Origin: Limnanthes douglasii subsp. nivea
Taxonomy: Eukaryota; Streptophyta; Magnoliopsida; Brassicales; Limnanthaceae
Length of the DNA stretch: 64,000 nucleotides
Assembly: GCA_036936605.1 (NCBI GenBank)
Contig: JAUPFV010000002.1
Location: 254,903,305-254,967,304 of the forward strand
Direction: 5' to 3'
The notes below the pieces were generated by a model. That model ran no database searches and was not told the origin of the DNA. It saw only the letters and a program-made list of their open reading frames with translations. Of the stretch, positions 50,826 to 63,430 are shown piece by piece; the first letter of the stretch is position 1, and the number at the start of each line of letters is the position of its first letter. The position numbers and the translations under genes were made by a program.

Positions 50826-53599
50826 GATTGGCGAAGAACACTATATCGACGCCATCGAATGGTGAAGTATACAAAATTTTGGGTTTTCTTAAGACTGTAT
50901 TTTCAGGAAAAAATGTGGATAGCAAGGTACTTCCTCGTGGTCTATGCTGGTCTGTATGTGAACTGGTTTCGACTCCATTTCAGTCATGTTCAAGAGATTT
51001 TGAAGGTTTGGATAAAAATGAGTTTATGAGTTTTATGTTTTTGAATTTATTATTAGTTTTGTGAAGTTAGATGTTGGATTGGTAGTTTTTTAGTTTGCAA
51101 CTCCATAGAGTTGTTAATGGCATGGCTTGTAATTAAGTAGAATTTCAATTGTTTTTTTTATTTTGTTACCTTACGGCAATTTTATAAATATTGAAAATAA
51201 AAAACAAACGATTTGACGGAATAAAAACGGCCTTGATTTTTATCAAATTTTTAACTTGCTTTAAAAAATCTTGCTCGACAGCTAAACTGAATCAGTCCCA
51301 CTTTAGTTTTCTGCATGTAAAATCTGACAAAATATCTAGACGATCGATTCGAGCTTAACTTTTTTTATAGAAATAAAATATTTGGACCGATTTGGTTTTT
51401 TATATAGAAGATTCTCTTCAAAATCGATCCAACTTAATTGTTATTTTATATTTAAATTTTACATTTATACATTTCAGCGTCTGCAGTACTTTTACTGTAC
51501 GAGTCACGATGACACTATCTTTTCATCTAAAAAACGTTTCTCCCAATATAATCAAACTTAACCGACATGTATTTGAAACAAACCCGAATAGCCACGACAA
51601 CAAATTTGTTTCGAATAACACTGTGCGTATGCAGTATTAGTTATATACATTTCACTTTCTTTAAAATTCATCACTTAATTTTTTGAACCTATTATTACTC
51701 TCCTTGATATTAGTGAAAAGCCTTAAACTTAACTTATTATAGATAAACCTGAGGAGTAAATTTGAACTATCAAGGGACTAGTAGTGATATAAAAATCTGG
51801 GAACTATGGTGACAGGTGGCAGTCTCTCATGGATCAGAGGATCTGGTGGACTAACTTTATCCAAACGCGATAGTCTAGGGACTTCCAACGGACATTTGAA
51901 AGTCAAAGGACTATTTGTCACCAAACGCGATAGTCGAGGGACGATGTACCGTTCAAAACCGAGATTAGACTATGCCTGAGACTATATACATTGTTAGTTT
52001 GTCGGTGTGTATCTCGAGATTCAATTGAAGGTTTTATCTTTTAATTATCTTCTCCAACTTAAAAAAATGTCTATTTATATTGAAACAAATTTTGACTATT
52101 CTTTTAGTTTTCTTCTATATTCATATGGATGCTTTATTTGCTTTAATCTTTTTACTGCAAAAAAGAAAGAAAAAGATTTGCAGGTATTTGAAAAGTGAAC
52201 ATATGTTGTTTTAGTCGGATTATGCAGATTTCTCATAGAGGTTGGTAATTATACTTAGTTGAACTAAAGATGTACTAATTACCGTTTTTCGTTTATTGAA
52301 AGTAATAAATGTTTCATATTTAAAAATATTTTACCAGTTAATTTATATTAAATAGGTTAAAAATATAGATAGGTCCGACTAAAAATATTGATAGACTTGG
52401 TAATTTATATTAAAACTAAAACATAAAAAAGTTAAAATAGAAAAAGTAAACTAAAAGGTAAAAAGTAAAACTAATGAATAAAAGTATTTTGGATAAGTAT
52501 TAATGTAAGATAAGTTAATATTAGCTTTTAAAACATAAATAACAAGAATATAACATTGTAAACATAAAAAAGACCAATAAAAGATTTCAAAAATGAAAAG
52601 AAAATAAACCAATAAAAACAGATTCATACATATATATCGTATACATTAGCAAGGAGACTTTAACGTTACAAAACACAGCACCTGTTTATGTACCTGCAAT
52701 AACAGTCAGCAAAAGCAAAAAACAGAAAAACTAGTCCAGGATAAAATTGCTTCGCTGAAACAATAATAATGAGGCTAAAAGACTAGATAACTAGATACCG
52801 ACCTACCACTTAAGAGTAAAATTGAACACTGTGACTGCAAACCGACACCTCCTGGCGGCAATCAGAACTCTACTCAAATGACATATCCGTTGCATATTAC
52901 CACATCTCTATATAAAACAGTTCAAGTAGAAGTTCACTTTAAACACATTATAAATTGACATCTATAAGAGACATATAAAGTTGGTTACTCCTTACCACAA
53001 AAAAAAAAGTAGATTGCAGTTGCTGATGAAGTGATAATTTTATGACTCTGCCGAATCTGACACCTCCCGGTTTCAGTTTATTCAAGTATCAACAACTCAA
53101 AAAACAAACTTCATCATTCATCCGAACAACTACCAAAATTATATAAAGGACAAGAGAAGAATAGTTCAAGTCATAGAGAGAAACAATCAAACTCTAAGTC
53201 AAGTTTCTCTTCCATGGCTTCCATCCAAGATTATCATTGTCAAAGGTCACAGCTTTTCTATACACTGACACTAAATTCAAATAAGAAATTAATCATATAG
53301 CTTCCATAACTAGAAACAATCTACATAACATACCATTGACCCCAGAAGAGTTCCACCGCTGCACCCACGCATGCTGAGGCAACTACATGAGAGCTGCAAA
53401 GAAGTTGAACTATAGGAAAAGAACCAAAAAAAGAATTCAGTTACCATGTACAGAAAGTATATCCAAAAATATCGAACAAAACAAACACAAAATGCGAAAT
53501 AAATCCAGTATACAAGTCTAAACAAAGCATTAGTCAAAATACAGCTGAAAAATGAATATATGGATTTTAGTTCAAACATCCTTCAACATCAAGTCTGTC
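50826..53599. other. Intergenic DNA left of SF3B1
   Basis: AT-rich with no recognised gene. At 50816-51064 an open plus frame (NGEVYKILGFLKTVFSGKN...) looks more gene-like than chance but matches nothing I know. A 20 bp direct repeat, ACGCGATAGTC followed by AGGGAC, occurs about 60 bp apart near 51865 and 51925. The right part (from about 52650) likely includes the SF3B1 3' UTR. An open minus frame at 53579-53310 has no domain. Confidence 0.4.
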
Positions 53600-56500
53600 T
53601 CAGACAAACATCATTAACTCCGGCCTGCTATAGACATTGTTCTGCTCGTCATCTAGGATAGGGTAGGCGGCCACAAGAGCATCCTGAGCTCCTATATACA
53701 GTGAGTTATATATCTTCCAGTAAACTTCCCTAACCTTACGAGCAGGATGGAACAGTCCCTGCAGACAATAGTTAAGCACTACAGCGGCACCTAGAGCAAC
53801 CCGCATCCCTTCGATAGCCTCCATGACAGCATTTATGACATGCGGGGAAGTCTCAAATATGTTTGGCCACACGTAGTTCAGCAAATGGACCAAAGCATCC
53901 TCGCAGCCCAATCCTGCTACTCCTAGAGCCATGTGCTTGACAGCTGATGCTGCAGTTTGCCTATGAACCAAATCTCGGTCCATGAGAGCGTCCTCTAGCA
54001 AAGGAGTAACCGCATAAATGTAATCCTTCCCCATCTCCCCTATGTACTCAAACAGGAAGGAGAGGGATTTTAGAACACCGTTCTGCACATTAAGCTCCGG
54101 GACACGGTATTCGTTCATCAGTGCAGGAAGAACAGTGAAAGGTGAGCAGGTTTCTGCAACGATGGCAATTGCCACTGTGGTGCAGACACGGTTTTGACGT
54201 TCCTGGACCTTGAGATTATTCAACAGAGTTGCCAAGACATCCTGTGGCCCAATAGCTTTGGCAATGTACCCGAATGTGTTAACAGTAGCTCGCCGAATAC
54301 CTTTCTTATGAGCCTTGAGCATCTCAAGAAGCTCGAAACAGATTCTCATCCACTCTCTGGCTGGAACAAACTCAGCACCACGGTCAGCAATCCTACCAAC
54401 AAGATCAATACAGTTTTCTTGAACTTTTTCGTGCCTGTTCTTCAGAATTGGAGTCAACCTGGGAAGCAAGTCCTTGATAGGAGGAGTCATTTTTGTCATA
54501 CCAATAACATTGACAATGGACTTTAGAGCTCCAAGAATTGATCCCAAAACTTCCGGGTACTCCTCTCCCAAATACTCATACAGCACAACCCCAAGATGAC
54601 CCATCAGTTGCTCCTCTCCACATTGCTTCATGACAACCGCAATCCTGGAAATAAGATCAGCAGCCTGCTGTCTTACCTTCGCACTCTTGTTATTCAATCT
54701 CCACTTTATGGTACCACAAATCTGGGGAAGGTAGGGCTTCACTCTCTGCCCAAGAGCATTTACAACCGCACCAAAGCCATTAAGCATAACATTTGCATCA
54801 TCACTGGTCTGCTCTTGGAAAGCATAGAGGATACCATCAATCAGGAGCTCCTCCAGCCTAGAATCAATATCTGATGCACCTAAGTTAGCAATCACCTTCT
54901 CGATTGTTTCCATAACCATTCGTCTGTAAGGCTCACTCTCATCTTTGAGGTCTTCAACAATCCTACCAACAATATCAGAAACACCAACCTTGTTAGCTAT
55001 CTCCACGGTGGTTTCCACAAGTTGCTTATAGTTTCTCCTATCTAGAGCCATCCTTCTTACCCAGAAATTCTTGAAAAACTCGGGCAGAATGTCACTACGA
55101 ATGTAATCAGCTTCGACACCCTCTGTACCCACACACTGTTTCACCACTTTTATCACAATCTTCTTCATTTCTTCATCAGGTGACTGGAATTCCCGAATCA
55201 GAATAAACATCACTTCTTTTGTATAGTAACTAGCATAAAGAGCATCCATCAGAGGAATGATAAAACCGATTGCCTTCAAGAATGCAGCCAATACCTTCCC
55301 GCGGTGTGACCTGATACCCTTCCATAACGGCTTCAAAACAGAGTCAAAGCTCTCAATACCATAGGGTGCAGCAGCCTCAGCAAGAGCAGCCAGAGACAAA
55401 GCAGTAATTGTCCTCACTTTTTGGTTCTCATCATTAAGACCATGTTCGATAATTTCCACAAGGGACCTTAGGTGGGGAAGAACAGCACAACCAATCAAAA
55501 TAGCTATCTGCTGAACAATCTTGATTCCAGTATGCCTTGCTTGCCATGACTTCTTACTCTGACACACAGCTTTTAAAAAGGGAAGAAGGGCAGGAATTCC
55601 AAGCGCTGAAGCAACAACACTGAAAGCTCTTGCAGTTGTGTTCCTTACATATTCATCAATATTATCGATATCAGGACGCATTGCAGCAATCATTGTGGCC
55701 AGTCCAGCAGCCTTACTCAGATTAGAAATTATCTCCCTTCCTTCTACACGAGCATAGTAATCCTCGTCGATCAGCAAAGGCTCTATAACAACAAGAATCT
55801 TATGCACATATGGTCGAACCAACTCATCCAACTTATACAGCACCCTGTCAATAACTTTGACTAAAAGATGTCTCTCTTGATCTTCCAATGTTGGTTGCAT
55901 GAGCAATGGAAGAATCTTATTAAACAGAGGACCAGCACCAAGCTCCCGCGCCTTATCAGTAAGCTGCCTCAGTGCAGTTTTCCTCTGTGGAGGGGTCCCA
56001 TTCTTAACTTTTAGAAGAAGCTTCATAATCTTTCTCTCCTTTTGTTCCTCCGGGGACAACTCTTCCTCGTCGTCCTCATTCAACAAGGCCCCGAAATATT
56101 GATAATCTTCAGGCTTCATAAAGGGTAAACCGCCAGGGGCTTCCTTTGGCACATCATACTGCTGCCCACGATTCTCTTCTGGAATAGAATAAAGTGGAGT
56201 CCCAAGAGGTGTTGGGGTAGCAAGAAGCTTTCTTGCAGGTGTCCTGATCGGTACATAAGTGGCAGGTGGATCCAAAACCTTATAGCCATCCTGCGGAAAC
56301 ATAGCATCAAGCTCGTCATCAGTCAGTGGCCTGTTCCTCTCCTCGATATCCCTCTCCCATCTCAACAAATTATACTGCTCAGGGGTAATAGCACCACGCA
56401 AATTTATAGCACCAGGAGTAGGTGTAGCCAAATCAACTCCACCAACAGGGGTGACGCCAGGTGTGTAAGCAGCTGCAGGAGTTGCCCCAGCCATGGGTGT

Positions 56501-57412
56501 GGCACTACCCATAGTTGCTGGTGTCTCATCCCATCTTGAACGTTGCCTTTTCGGGGTAGGTGTAGCAAGCCCCTTAGGAGTAGCATCCCAAGTCACCCCA
56601 GCTGGTGTTGCACCGGGTGTAACCCCACCAGCTGGCGTAGCATCAGAATCTACCAAACGACCAGGTGTAGGCGTCTCATCCCACCGATTTTTCCTCGCCA
56701 TAGAGGGTGTAGCATCTCCAACTCTACCAGGTGTCGGGGTTGCATCCCACCGCCCTATCCCAGGTGTTGCATCTGGCAAGTCCCAGTCAGACCCAGATTT
56801 GACCTTCTTTGCAGCCCCAGCACCACCATCACCATCCCCTTGATCCCACCTGTTTCTCCTTTTTGACTGTCCCGCCGGGGCAGCAGCCACAGCACCACCA
56901 CCAGACTCCTTCTGCTCCTTGGCTGCCTCCTCTTCTTCCTTCTTCTTCTTAGCAATAGCCTTCAGAGTTTCCTCTTTCTGCCTCTTTAAAGCTTCCTCCC
57001 TCATAACATCAGCATAAGACCTAACACTTGGGTCCGGTGTTTTCTCCCCCGCTGCAAAAGCATCATGCCTATCAGGGGAAAGGACTTGATTCAACCTCCG
57101 TCTCCTATAATCATCCTCGCGATCCGCAATGGTAGTCTTCCTCCTAAATCCATCATCCTCATCTCGACCAGCACCAGGAATCTCATTCAACAGTGACTTT
57201 GGGGCCGTAAAAGACGCCAGCCGCCTGGCCACCTCCGAACCAGTCGTATCGGCGATAACCTCGTCCTCCTCGTTTACAGGGATGGAAGTAACGTACGCAT
57301 TTCGGTCGGAATCGCCGTATAAATCACGGTCGAACTTCACTGATTCAAAGCCCACGAGCTCCTGCTCCATTTTTTTGCGCTCTTCTTGAGTTTTAGCAAT
57401 ATCCGGATCCAT
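53600..57412 (-). CDS. SF3B1: Splicing factor 3B subunit 1 (SF3b155)
   Basis: An intact 1270-codon single-exon gene. SF3B1 is the HEAT-repeat scaffold of the SF3b complex of the U2 snRNP; it contacts pre-mRNA near the branch point and acts in the nucleus. The N-terminal third is disordered and charged, with repeated RWD/TP motifs ([28 protein letters not shown]; about residues 185-330) that in other species bind U2AF-homology domains. The C-terminal two-thirds (from about residue 450) are HEAT repeats with [17 protein letters not shown], the block holding the human K700 hotspot, and [19 protein letters not shown]. Length matches plant homologues (about 1270; human 1304). A lack of coding introns is typical for plants. 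ATG at 57412 begins [11 protein letters not shown]. It is the only clearly functional host gene here; overlapping plus frames are shadows. Confidence 0.98.
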   Translation of the reverse strand: MDPDIAKTQEERKKMEQELVGFESVKFDRDLYGDSDRNAYVTSIPVNEEDEVIADTTGSEVARRLASFTAPKSLLNEIPGAGRDEDDGFRRKTTIADREDDYRRRRLNQVLSPDRHDAFAAGEKTPDPSVRSYADVMREEALKRQKEETLKAIAKKKKEEEEAAKEQKESGGGAVAAAPAGQSKRRNRWDQGDGDGGAGAAKKVKSGSDWDLPDATPGIGRWDATPTPGRVGDATPSMARKNRWDETPTPGRLVDSDATPAGGVTPGATPAGVTWDATPKGLATPTPKRQRSRWDETPATMGSATPMAGATPAAAYTPGVTPVGGVDLATPTPGAINLRGAITPEQYNLLRWERDIEERNRPLTDDELDAMFPQDGYKVLDPPATYVPIRTPARKLLATPTPLGTPLYSIPEENRGQQYDVPKEAPGGLPFMKPEDYQYFGALLNEDDEEELSPEEQKERKIMKLLLKVKNGTPPQRKTALRQLTDKARELGAGPLFNKILPLLMQPTLEDQERHLLVKVIDRVLYKLDELVRPYVHKILVVIEPLLIDEDYYARVEGREIISNLSKAAGLATMIAAMRPDIDNIDEYVRNTTARAFSVVASALGIPALLPFLKAVCQSKKSWQARHTGIKIVQQIAILIGCAVLPHLRSLVEIIEHGLNDENQKVRTITALSLAALAEAAAPYGIESFDSVLKPLWKGIRSHRGKVLAAFLKAIGFIIPLMDALYASYYTKEVMFILIREFQSPDEEMKKIVIKVVKQCVGTEGVEADYIRSDILPEFFKNFWVRRMALDRRNYKQLVETTVEIANKVGVSDIVGRIVEDLKDESEPYRRMVMETIEKVIANLGASDIDSRLEELLIDGILYAFQEQTSDDANVMLNGFGAVVNALGQRVKPYLPQICGTIKWRLNNKSAKVRQQAADLISRIAVVMKQCGEEQLMGHLGVVLYEYLGEEYPEVLGSILGALKSIVNVIGMTKMTPPIKDLLPRLTPILKNRHEKVQENCIDLVGRIADRGAEFVPAREWMRICFELLEMLKAHKKGIRRATVNTFGYIAKAIGPQDVLATLLNNLKVQERQNRVCTTVAIAIVAETCSPFTVLPALMNEYRVPELNVQNGVLKSLSFLFEYIGEMGKDYIYAVTPLLEDALMDRDLVHRQTAASAVKHMALGVAGLGCEDALVHLLNYVWPNIFETSPHVINAVMEAIEGMRVALGAAVVLNYCLQGLFHPARKVREVYWKIYNSLYIGAQDALVAAYPILDDEQNNVYSRPELMMFV

Positions 57413-57451
57413 TGCTTATAGCTTCGAGGCTAATCTTCCAAAACTAAAAAC

Positions 57452-57534
57452 CTAAATCGAATAACAAAAACAATTCTTCAATGAGGGAAAATGAATTGAG
57501 TTGACGAAATTAAAATAGAGAGTAAAAAGCTTAC
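57452..57534 (-). other. Probable 5' UTR intron of SF3B1
   Basis: On minus a GTAAGC donor begins at 57534 and a CGATTTAG acceptor ends at 57452, giving an 83 bp T-rich intron. The start codon lies 40 bp downstream. Inferred from the sites and the pyrimidine tract; not confirmed by transcripts. Confidence 0.5.
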
Positions 57535-57679
57535 CTATAAATCTCAACAGGTAGAGTGCAATTCGAGTGAAAAGAGGGGTTTCGCCAGATTTGTATCAAT
57601 TAAACTGGATTGTTACAATAAACCCTAGGGGTTCTCTTTGAACGAAGAACTTAAATTTTACAAAATGGTATGTGTCGGG

Positions 57680-57763
57680 CTGAATCGTTTAATTACTTTA
57701 CCAAAACACCAACTTTACAGGCTAAATCGTTCAATTACTTTACCAAAACCTCGTTTTTAAGAT
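57680..57763. repeat. Direct repeat, 42 bp unit, two copies
   Basis: CTGAATCGTTTAATTACTTT at 57680 and CTAAATCGTTCAATTACTTT at 57722, each followed by ACCAAAAC. Upstream of SF3B1; its significance is unknown. Confidence 0.7.
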
Positions 57764-57952
57764 GGTAATCATTTTATAAATTCATTCATTTTTTAAAAGG
57801 TTAGAAAAAAAATAAAAAAATCTAAGGGTTTAACATTTAAAAATTCAACCTACTAAAAGGCTAGTCAAAATATCTAAAATCTTCAAATTATAAGGAAAAT
57901 ATTTTATGTAAAAATAAAGTTTAAATAATTAATTAATAAAAATAGTATATGT

Positions 57953-58460
57953 TTGAAGTGGTTTGAATCGGTCAAAAGAATTACTTATCTTAAATTGATT
58001 GTTCCGAGGGAAGGTAAAATTAAAATGAACGTTGATGTTGCTTGTCTGAAGAGTGGAGAGATCAGTGGAGGAGTTATCTTCAAAAACAGTTTGGGTAACA
58101 TCCTTTTTTGTTCTCGTAACACTTACGGCAAACTCTCGTCATTAATGGTTGAATCAAGAGTTCTTCTCGATGACCTTTTAGTCTGCAAGAGAAACAATTG
58201 GTCTAACGTTGATATAGAGTCTGATTGCCTAATGCTTATTAATTTTCTGAGTTCTGGAATTGTACCTTGGTGCCTGGATCCGCTCCTCAAAATATGTAGA
58301 AACTCAATAACTCTAGCATGATTGTCAAACACATCTCCAGAGTTTAAAATCAAACAGTTGATGGGCTTGCAGATGCACTCTGAGATGCAAAGACAAGTTT
58401 ACCTTAACTGAGTTCCAAGTACCTGATCATCTTCAAGCTATAGTTCTTTTAGAAAGTATG
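57953..58460 (+). pseudogene. RNase H-like (RVT_3-type) fragment
   Basis: The open frame 57953-58321 shows PREGKIKMNVDVACLKSGEI, GGVIFKNSLGNILF, VESRVLLDDLLVC and VDIESDCLMLINFLSSG, the pattern of plant RNase H domains from LINE-type elements (D in NVDVA, E in VESRVLL, D in ESDCLML). It begins without the rest of a polymerase and ends in stops past 58321, though ADGLADA-like sequence may follow near 58360. A captured fragment of a LINE or an RNase H-like host gene are both possible. Confidence 0.55.
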
Positions 58461-58849
58461 GGACTTGGCTACATAAGCCAAATCTCTCATTAATATTTAC
58501 CTTATTTTTTGTTAGTTTTTTTTGTCTTATTGTATACAAGTATTGAAGAGGAGAAAGAAGTTTCAAAAGATGGAAGCAAAAGACTTTCTGTGGGGTTGAA
58601 GATTTGAATCTAAATAGACGAAGAGTTAGCAGCTTGGAGATTGAAAGTCTGAAAAATTAATGGCGTTTGATTCAGTTTGGAGGGATTAGAATTAAAATCT
58701 TCGCACTTGGTTTATTTTGTTATAATTGTTTTATAATTCAGTCCTTCAATTGTATGAAACTATCAGTTTTGCACTAAATTCTAATAAAAGTTACTTTAGT
58801 TTTAAAAAAAATGATAGTCATTTTTCTTTCATTTAATGAAGTTTTTATA
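58461..58849. other. Intergenic DNA, no feature
   Basis: AT-rich with no reading frame or repeat of note. Confidence 0.5.
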
Positions 58850-59115
58850 TTTGACAAAATCTATAAGTTTAGTCCATGACTTACAAAATTTATAAATTTA
58901 TTCCACCGACTTAGCAAAATATATAAATGTAGTCATTGTTATAGGGCTTTTTCCTTGACTTCATGGATTGAATTTATAGAATTTTCAAAATTGAGGGACT
59001 AAATGTATAGATTTGGCAAAGTCGATGGACTAAGTTTGTAGATTTTGCAAGTCAAAGACTAAATTTATAGATTTTGCAAATCAATGACTAAATTTGTAAA
59101 TTTTTCAAGTCCAGA
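58850..59115. repeat. Foldback of about 30 bp units
   Basis: The right half has units of 29-31 bp, such as GGACTAAATGTATAGATTTGG, GGACTAAGTTTGTAGATTTTG and GACTAAATTTATAGATTTTGC (about 59000-59115). The left half (about 58855-58940) has inverted copies such as AAATCTATAAGTTTAGTCC. The centre is near 58945-58995. Confidence 0.65.
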
Positions 59116-59689
59116 GACCATCACACGATGATTTTAAAGTTGATGGACTAAAAAAAAGAAAACAGGATAGTCGATAGACTATTTCATAATCTTATTTGAA
59201 GTCATTTTTTATTTTTTAGCTCATTTTTCTAACTTATTTGCAATCATTAAATACATGAAATAAAAGAAAAATAAGAGATGATCACCTAGAAGCTAAAAAT
59301 AAAATACCATTTTGTTCCCTTCTTAAAACTACATATGATATAAAGAACGCAAAAATTCTTACGAAAAAATATGAGTTTATTCTTAAAATGATAAAAACAT
59401 AAGAAGTATTCATATTGGAATCAAAGTTGGTTCCACTTACAAAAACAATGTGAAGACTATCTTTGGTTTGAAGCACGTAAATAAATGCATGCCATTGAAG
59501 AATAATTTTTTTTAAACATAGATATTCTGAATCAAAAGAACAAGAATCAAGTATAGCGTAGACTTTTTTTTTCTGATGATACGGTAAGAAAATTCAAATT
59601 AAACCGATCAAAATCAATTACAAATTTAATGATAAAGGTGTGTATTTTATTATTTTGTTACATACTTTTACATTGGTATCTCATGTATC
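59116..59689. other. Intergenic DNA, no feature
   Basis: AT-rich. The open minus frame at 59476-59282 has no recognisable domain. Confidence 0.5.
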
Positions 59690-59865
59690 ATTTTTACATG
59701 GTCTTGCATGGATCATCTCTACATGGCCTCACATGGATCATCTTTGTCTGGCCTCACATAGATCATCTTTGTCTGGCCTTTACTGGATCATCTTTGTATG
59801 GCTCCATATGGATCATTTTTATTTGACCTCGCATGGATCATATTTGCTTAGCCTTGCATATTATT
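59690..59865. repeat. 25 bp tandem repeat, block 1
   Basis: About seven units of 25 bp close to ATCATCTTTGTCTGGCCTC followed by ACATGG. Because 25 is not a multiple of three, each frame cycles through three translations (ASHG/GSSL/WIIF), which explains the repetitive short ORFs here. Confidence 0.8.
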
Positions 59866-60399
59866 TTCTTCACACATCTATCATGTACTTATATTAACTA
59901 AATTTCACATATTCATATGATGCAATAACCAAAGCAGTTAGAATACCATGAGATCAAACAGTAAAATATGTAATATTGTTCATCATATTAGCATGCTCTA
60001 CATTATTCTTCTTTACATCGGGTCCATAAAATACATAGAAAATATAAATCATTATGATTAGGTTAGAACAATAAAGGAGAAACTAATGAATTAAGTAACT
60101 ATTTGTCATAAAACAAAACCTGATGAAGTAGTTGGATGTGTTACATTTTTAATGGTTAATATTTTTTTAATCTATCATTAAAACATGTAAAAAATAATAG
60201 ATTTATTAACTCTAAAACGTCATTGAAATGCAACCATTCATCATGGAACACACAATTATTCGTCAAGTATATGCAAATTAAGGCATGATACCAAGATACT
60301 ACAAATAGATGAAAAATGAAGACAAAACGAAATTAGATTTGAATTACACTCTAAAGAATATCACAAACATGTATATTTAATCCATAGTCTCACTTGTCT

Positions 60400-60770
60400 T
60401 TTATTTGTAATACATGGTATATCATCTACTATATTGTCCCGTATTTATAATTTACTATATTATCATACATCTATCATCTATATGATGTCCTGTATTTTTT
60501 ATGTATTACATGTCCCGCATATTTCATGTATTACTTATTTAATATTTATCATGTATTACATTATCTTGCATCTATCGTCTATTATATTGTCCTGCATTTA
60601 TCGTGTATTACATTGTCCTGAATCTATTGTGTATTATATTATTCTATATCATTTTATATATTATATAATCTTGCATCTATCATGTATTATATTGTCTCGC
60701 ATCTATCATGTAGTATATTATCCCACATCTATCATGTAGTGTATTGTCTCACATCTATCACTTATAGGTT
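60400..60770. repeat. 26 bp tandem repeat, block 2
   Basis: The best units are ATCTATCATGTATTATATTG plus TCTCGC, with three clean copies near 60665-60760 and older ones to the left. It shares GTCTCGCAT...ATCAT with the 25 bp family, so the two are probably related. Confidence 0.7.
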
Positions 60771-61250
60771 TCAGAAAGAGAATTTGCCCTAATAAATAAA
60801 GAAGAAAAGGCATTTGGTAAGGAGGTCCAACAAGAAGAAGAGATCGTTGGTTAGGAAGAAGAAAAAGAAGAAGATGTTGCTGCAAATGAATAAGAAAAAG
60901 AATGAAGAAAAAAAATTGATGCGAAGGAAAAAGAGTAAAAAAGGTTATTATAGAGGAAAAATAAGAAGAAACGGTTGTTATAGAGGAATAAGGAGAACTT
61001 AATCTTAAATATAATGATGGAGGTATAAAATAAGATATGCAATAAGAGAGAAATGAAAATGATTCCACGGATGTAGATGACGCACTAAATGCATACATTG
61101 TTCAAGAACGTACAAGTATAAAATCAACTACACAGACTAAAAAGACTACATATGGAAGAAAATCTACATCAGTGGTTTTTGTACGACCAAGAAAATCTTT
61201 GAAAATCAAACATAAGTTACTATTGTACAAAAACTTCAATAGAATTTAAT
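60771..61250 (+). other. Lysine/glutamate-rich frame remnants between repeat blocks
   Basis: Plus frames with many Lys and Glu codons run from about 60780, with stops, to a more coherent part at 61070-61200 (DDALNAYIVQERTSIKSTTQ then GRKSTSVVFVRPRKSLKIKH). The composition suggests a decayed nuclear or transposon-borne protein. I recognise no domain. Confidence 0.3.
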
Positions 61251-61439
61251 ACCGAAAAATTGCTTCTAGTTTACATAAAAAAAATAGTGGTCTCTCATAT
61301 TCTTAGGAATTTAAATAGATCTAAAAAGTTGGTAAAGAGAATATTCAAATAATGTAACTGACATATGGTAAGATTTAAAAGTAAAAAAATAAACATCTAA
61401 AACGATTATTGTACGAATAAAATGTAGGATCCTCTCATT

Positions 61440-61740
61440 TAGCATCTTTTACACTAGCCTTACATGGATCATCTTTTCATGGTTTCATAGGATCATTTGT
61501 GCATGGTCTCGTATGGATCATTTTTTCATGGCCTCACATGGATTATATTTGCATAGTCTCTCATGAATCATTTTTTCATGGTCTTGCATGGATCATCTTT
61601 GTTTGGCCTCACATGGATCATCTTTGATGTATATGGTCTCACATTTATCAACAATTGGTCTCGCATGTATCATCACGACATGGTCTCGCGTCTATAATAT
61701 TTTCTATTTTTCATGCCTCACATCTATATCTTTTTGTATT
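61440..61740. repeat. 25 bp tandem repeat, block 3
   Basis: Units such as GGATCATTTTTTCATGGCCT and GGATCATCTTTGTTTGGCCT at about 25 bp spacing, ending in TATGGTCTCACATTTATC and TGGTCTCGCATGTATC variants near 61640-61700. Confidence 0.8.
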
Positions 61741-61924
61741 TCTCTTGTTTAGTTTTTAATATTCAGATTTATTAATTTTACAGATGATTAACATGAAACC
61801 CTAACAAAACCGTGGTTGTGTATAGCCAAAGTATCGACTTAGCAAAAATAGATCAAATAGTGAAATAATCCAATTTCTCGTAAATGTTTGGAATATGATA
61901 TTTAAGAACTAAAACAATCAATTA

Positions 61925-62480
61925 GTTAAAAAGACAATGCCATATTAGAATTGAAGAAAAATATAGATAAATGTAAAGAAAAAGATGAAGCATAGAGAGA
62001 TGTGGAACTTGAAAACACACTTCAACTGCCTATGTTGAAAGTAAACACATAGGTGGAAAATACATCTCTCAATATATCTAAAAAATATGTAACAAAAAAA
62101 CGTACACATGATAAGGAAAATGTGAGAGAATTACCTAATAAAAAAGCACGTATTGAAGGCTCTCCTGCTAAAAAGATGGAAGAATCAAGAATCACCTTCC
62201 CAAATAAAGAAATGGTACATGATCTTATCGATATGTAGTAGTCTCATGATTAACAAATGGTTGTACATGACATTTATTCTAAGTACATGGAAAACCAAGA
62301 CCCTCGTGATATAAATGTCATCTCAGAGAAAAATAATAGCCCATGAGATGGTTCCAAACGAGAGGAAGTTTGTTGATGTTGTTATAGAGAATGTTTCAAA
62401 ACACAAGAAGCCTATTGATGTTGTTGTGGAGAATATTTGGAACCATAATGTTTCTTTGGACAAATATGTGATCTAGATTC
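61925..62480 (+). other. Charged frame remnants, possible decayed gene
   Basis: Open parts include 62053-62238 (ISKKYVTKKRTHDKENVREL, KKARIEGSPAKKMEES) and 62340-62470 (EMVPNERKFVDVVIENVSKH then KPIDVVVENIWNH). The latter holds an internal repeat of VVIENV/VVVENI. Stops separate the pieces. No known family. It may be one gene with 60771-61250, interrupted by repeat block 3. Confidence 0.3.
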
Positions 62481-62579
62481 TTCAATATTGATACATGTTT
62501 TAAAAAACCCATGTATTAATGTAATTTTATTAAACATATGTATTTATTTGTACATTAACTTATTTTTTTCTTATATCTT

Positions 62580-62760
62580 GTAATACTTGGTCTCGTATAA
62601 ACTTTGTAATTTATGGTCTAGCATGATATAGTCTCTCATAACATGATTTCTCATGATATAGTCTCGGATAGAGTTTATGATTTCTGATCTCATAGATAAT
62701 AGTTTCATGTAATATGGTCTTGTATGTCATGTATTGTTCCATATTTTTCACATTCCCTTA
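62580..62760. repeat. Degenerate repeat related to the 25-26 bp families
   Basis: CATGATATAGTCTC occurs twice (near 62620 and 62660), with TGGTCTCGTATAAACTTTG and TGGTCTTGTATGTCATG around it, spaced about 28-40 bp. Confidence 0.5.
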
Positions 62761-63064
62761 CACTTGTCATTGTCTCATATTTTATTTTTATTTATATTGG
62801 TTTCATAAATCGTATTTGTTTGATCATCAATTACTCATATAAAAAGTTTTGTACATGAACTTGCCACTATACAACAAGTCATTGTAAAAAGACTCTTACT
62901 CATCAAGACTTGGAAAAATGACAAATTGAATTATGTATTGGAGGATGAGGTGATCCAGACATAAAAAAATTAAAATATGAAGAAGTAAGTGAAATGTCTT
63001 GTATATATTATATTGTCTTTCATCTTTCAGTATCTATGGTATTTCATTTATCATCATCAATAGT
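62761..63064. other. Spacer between repeat blocks
   Basis: AT-rich. A plus stretch at 62840-62970 could encode VHELATIQQ...KRLLLIKTWKNDKLNYVLEDE, but it is not continuous or recognisable. Confidence 0.35.
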
Positions 63065-63430
63065 CTCCAATGTATCATCATTTCATTGTCTCACATGAAT
63101 CATCTTTGTTTAGCCTCACATGGATCATCATTGCATGGCTTCATATGGATCATCTTTGTACGACCTCACATGTATCATAAATGTATGGCCTCGCATGGAT
63201 CATCTTTGCCTGGTCTTACATGGATCATCTTTGCATGACCTCTCATGGACAATATTTTCATGGCTCACGTGAATCATCTTTGTCTGGCCTCGCATCAATC
63301 ATCATTTCATGGCCTCAGATGGATTATCTCTACCTGATCTAACATGGATCAATTGTGCATGGTCTCATACGGATCATTTTTTCCTGGCCTCGCATGGATT
63401 ATATTTGGATGGCCTTACATGAATATTATT
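63065..63430. repeat. 25 bp tandem repeat, block 4 (largest)
   Basis: About fourteen units of 25 bp around ATCATCTTTGCATGGCCTC followed by ACATGG. Copies differ at several positions, so the array is not freshly amplified. Confidence 0.85.

Noticed and set aside
54194..57389. Open plus-strand frames opposite SF3B1
   Set aside because: They lie wholly within the highly conserved SF3B1 coding region on the other strand and show no domain; they are shadows.
59629..59897. Overlapping plus frames rich in HGSS, WIIF and HDHL strings
   Set aside because: They are translations of the 25 bp tandem repeat in successive frames, not evidence of a protein.
59690..63430. Regularly spaced repeats considered as a CRISPR array
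   Set aside because: Units are directly abutting and degenerate with no unique spacers, and the genome is plant nuclear.
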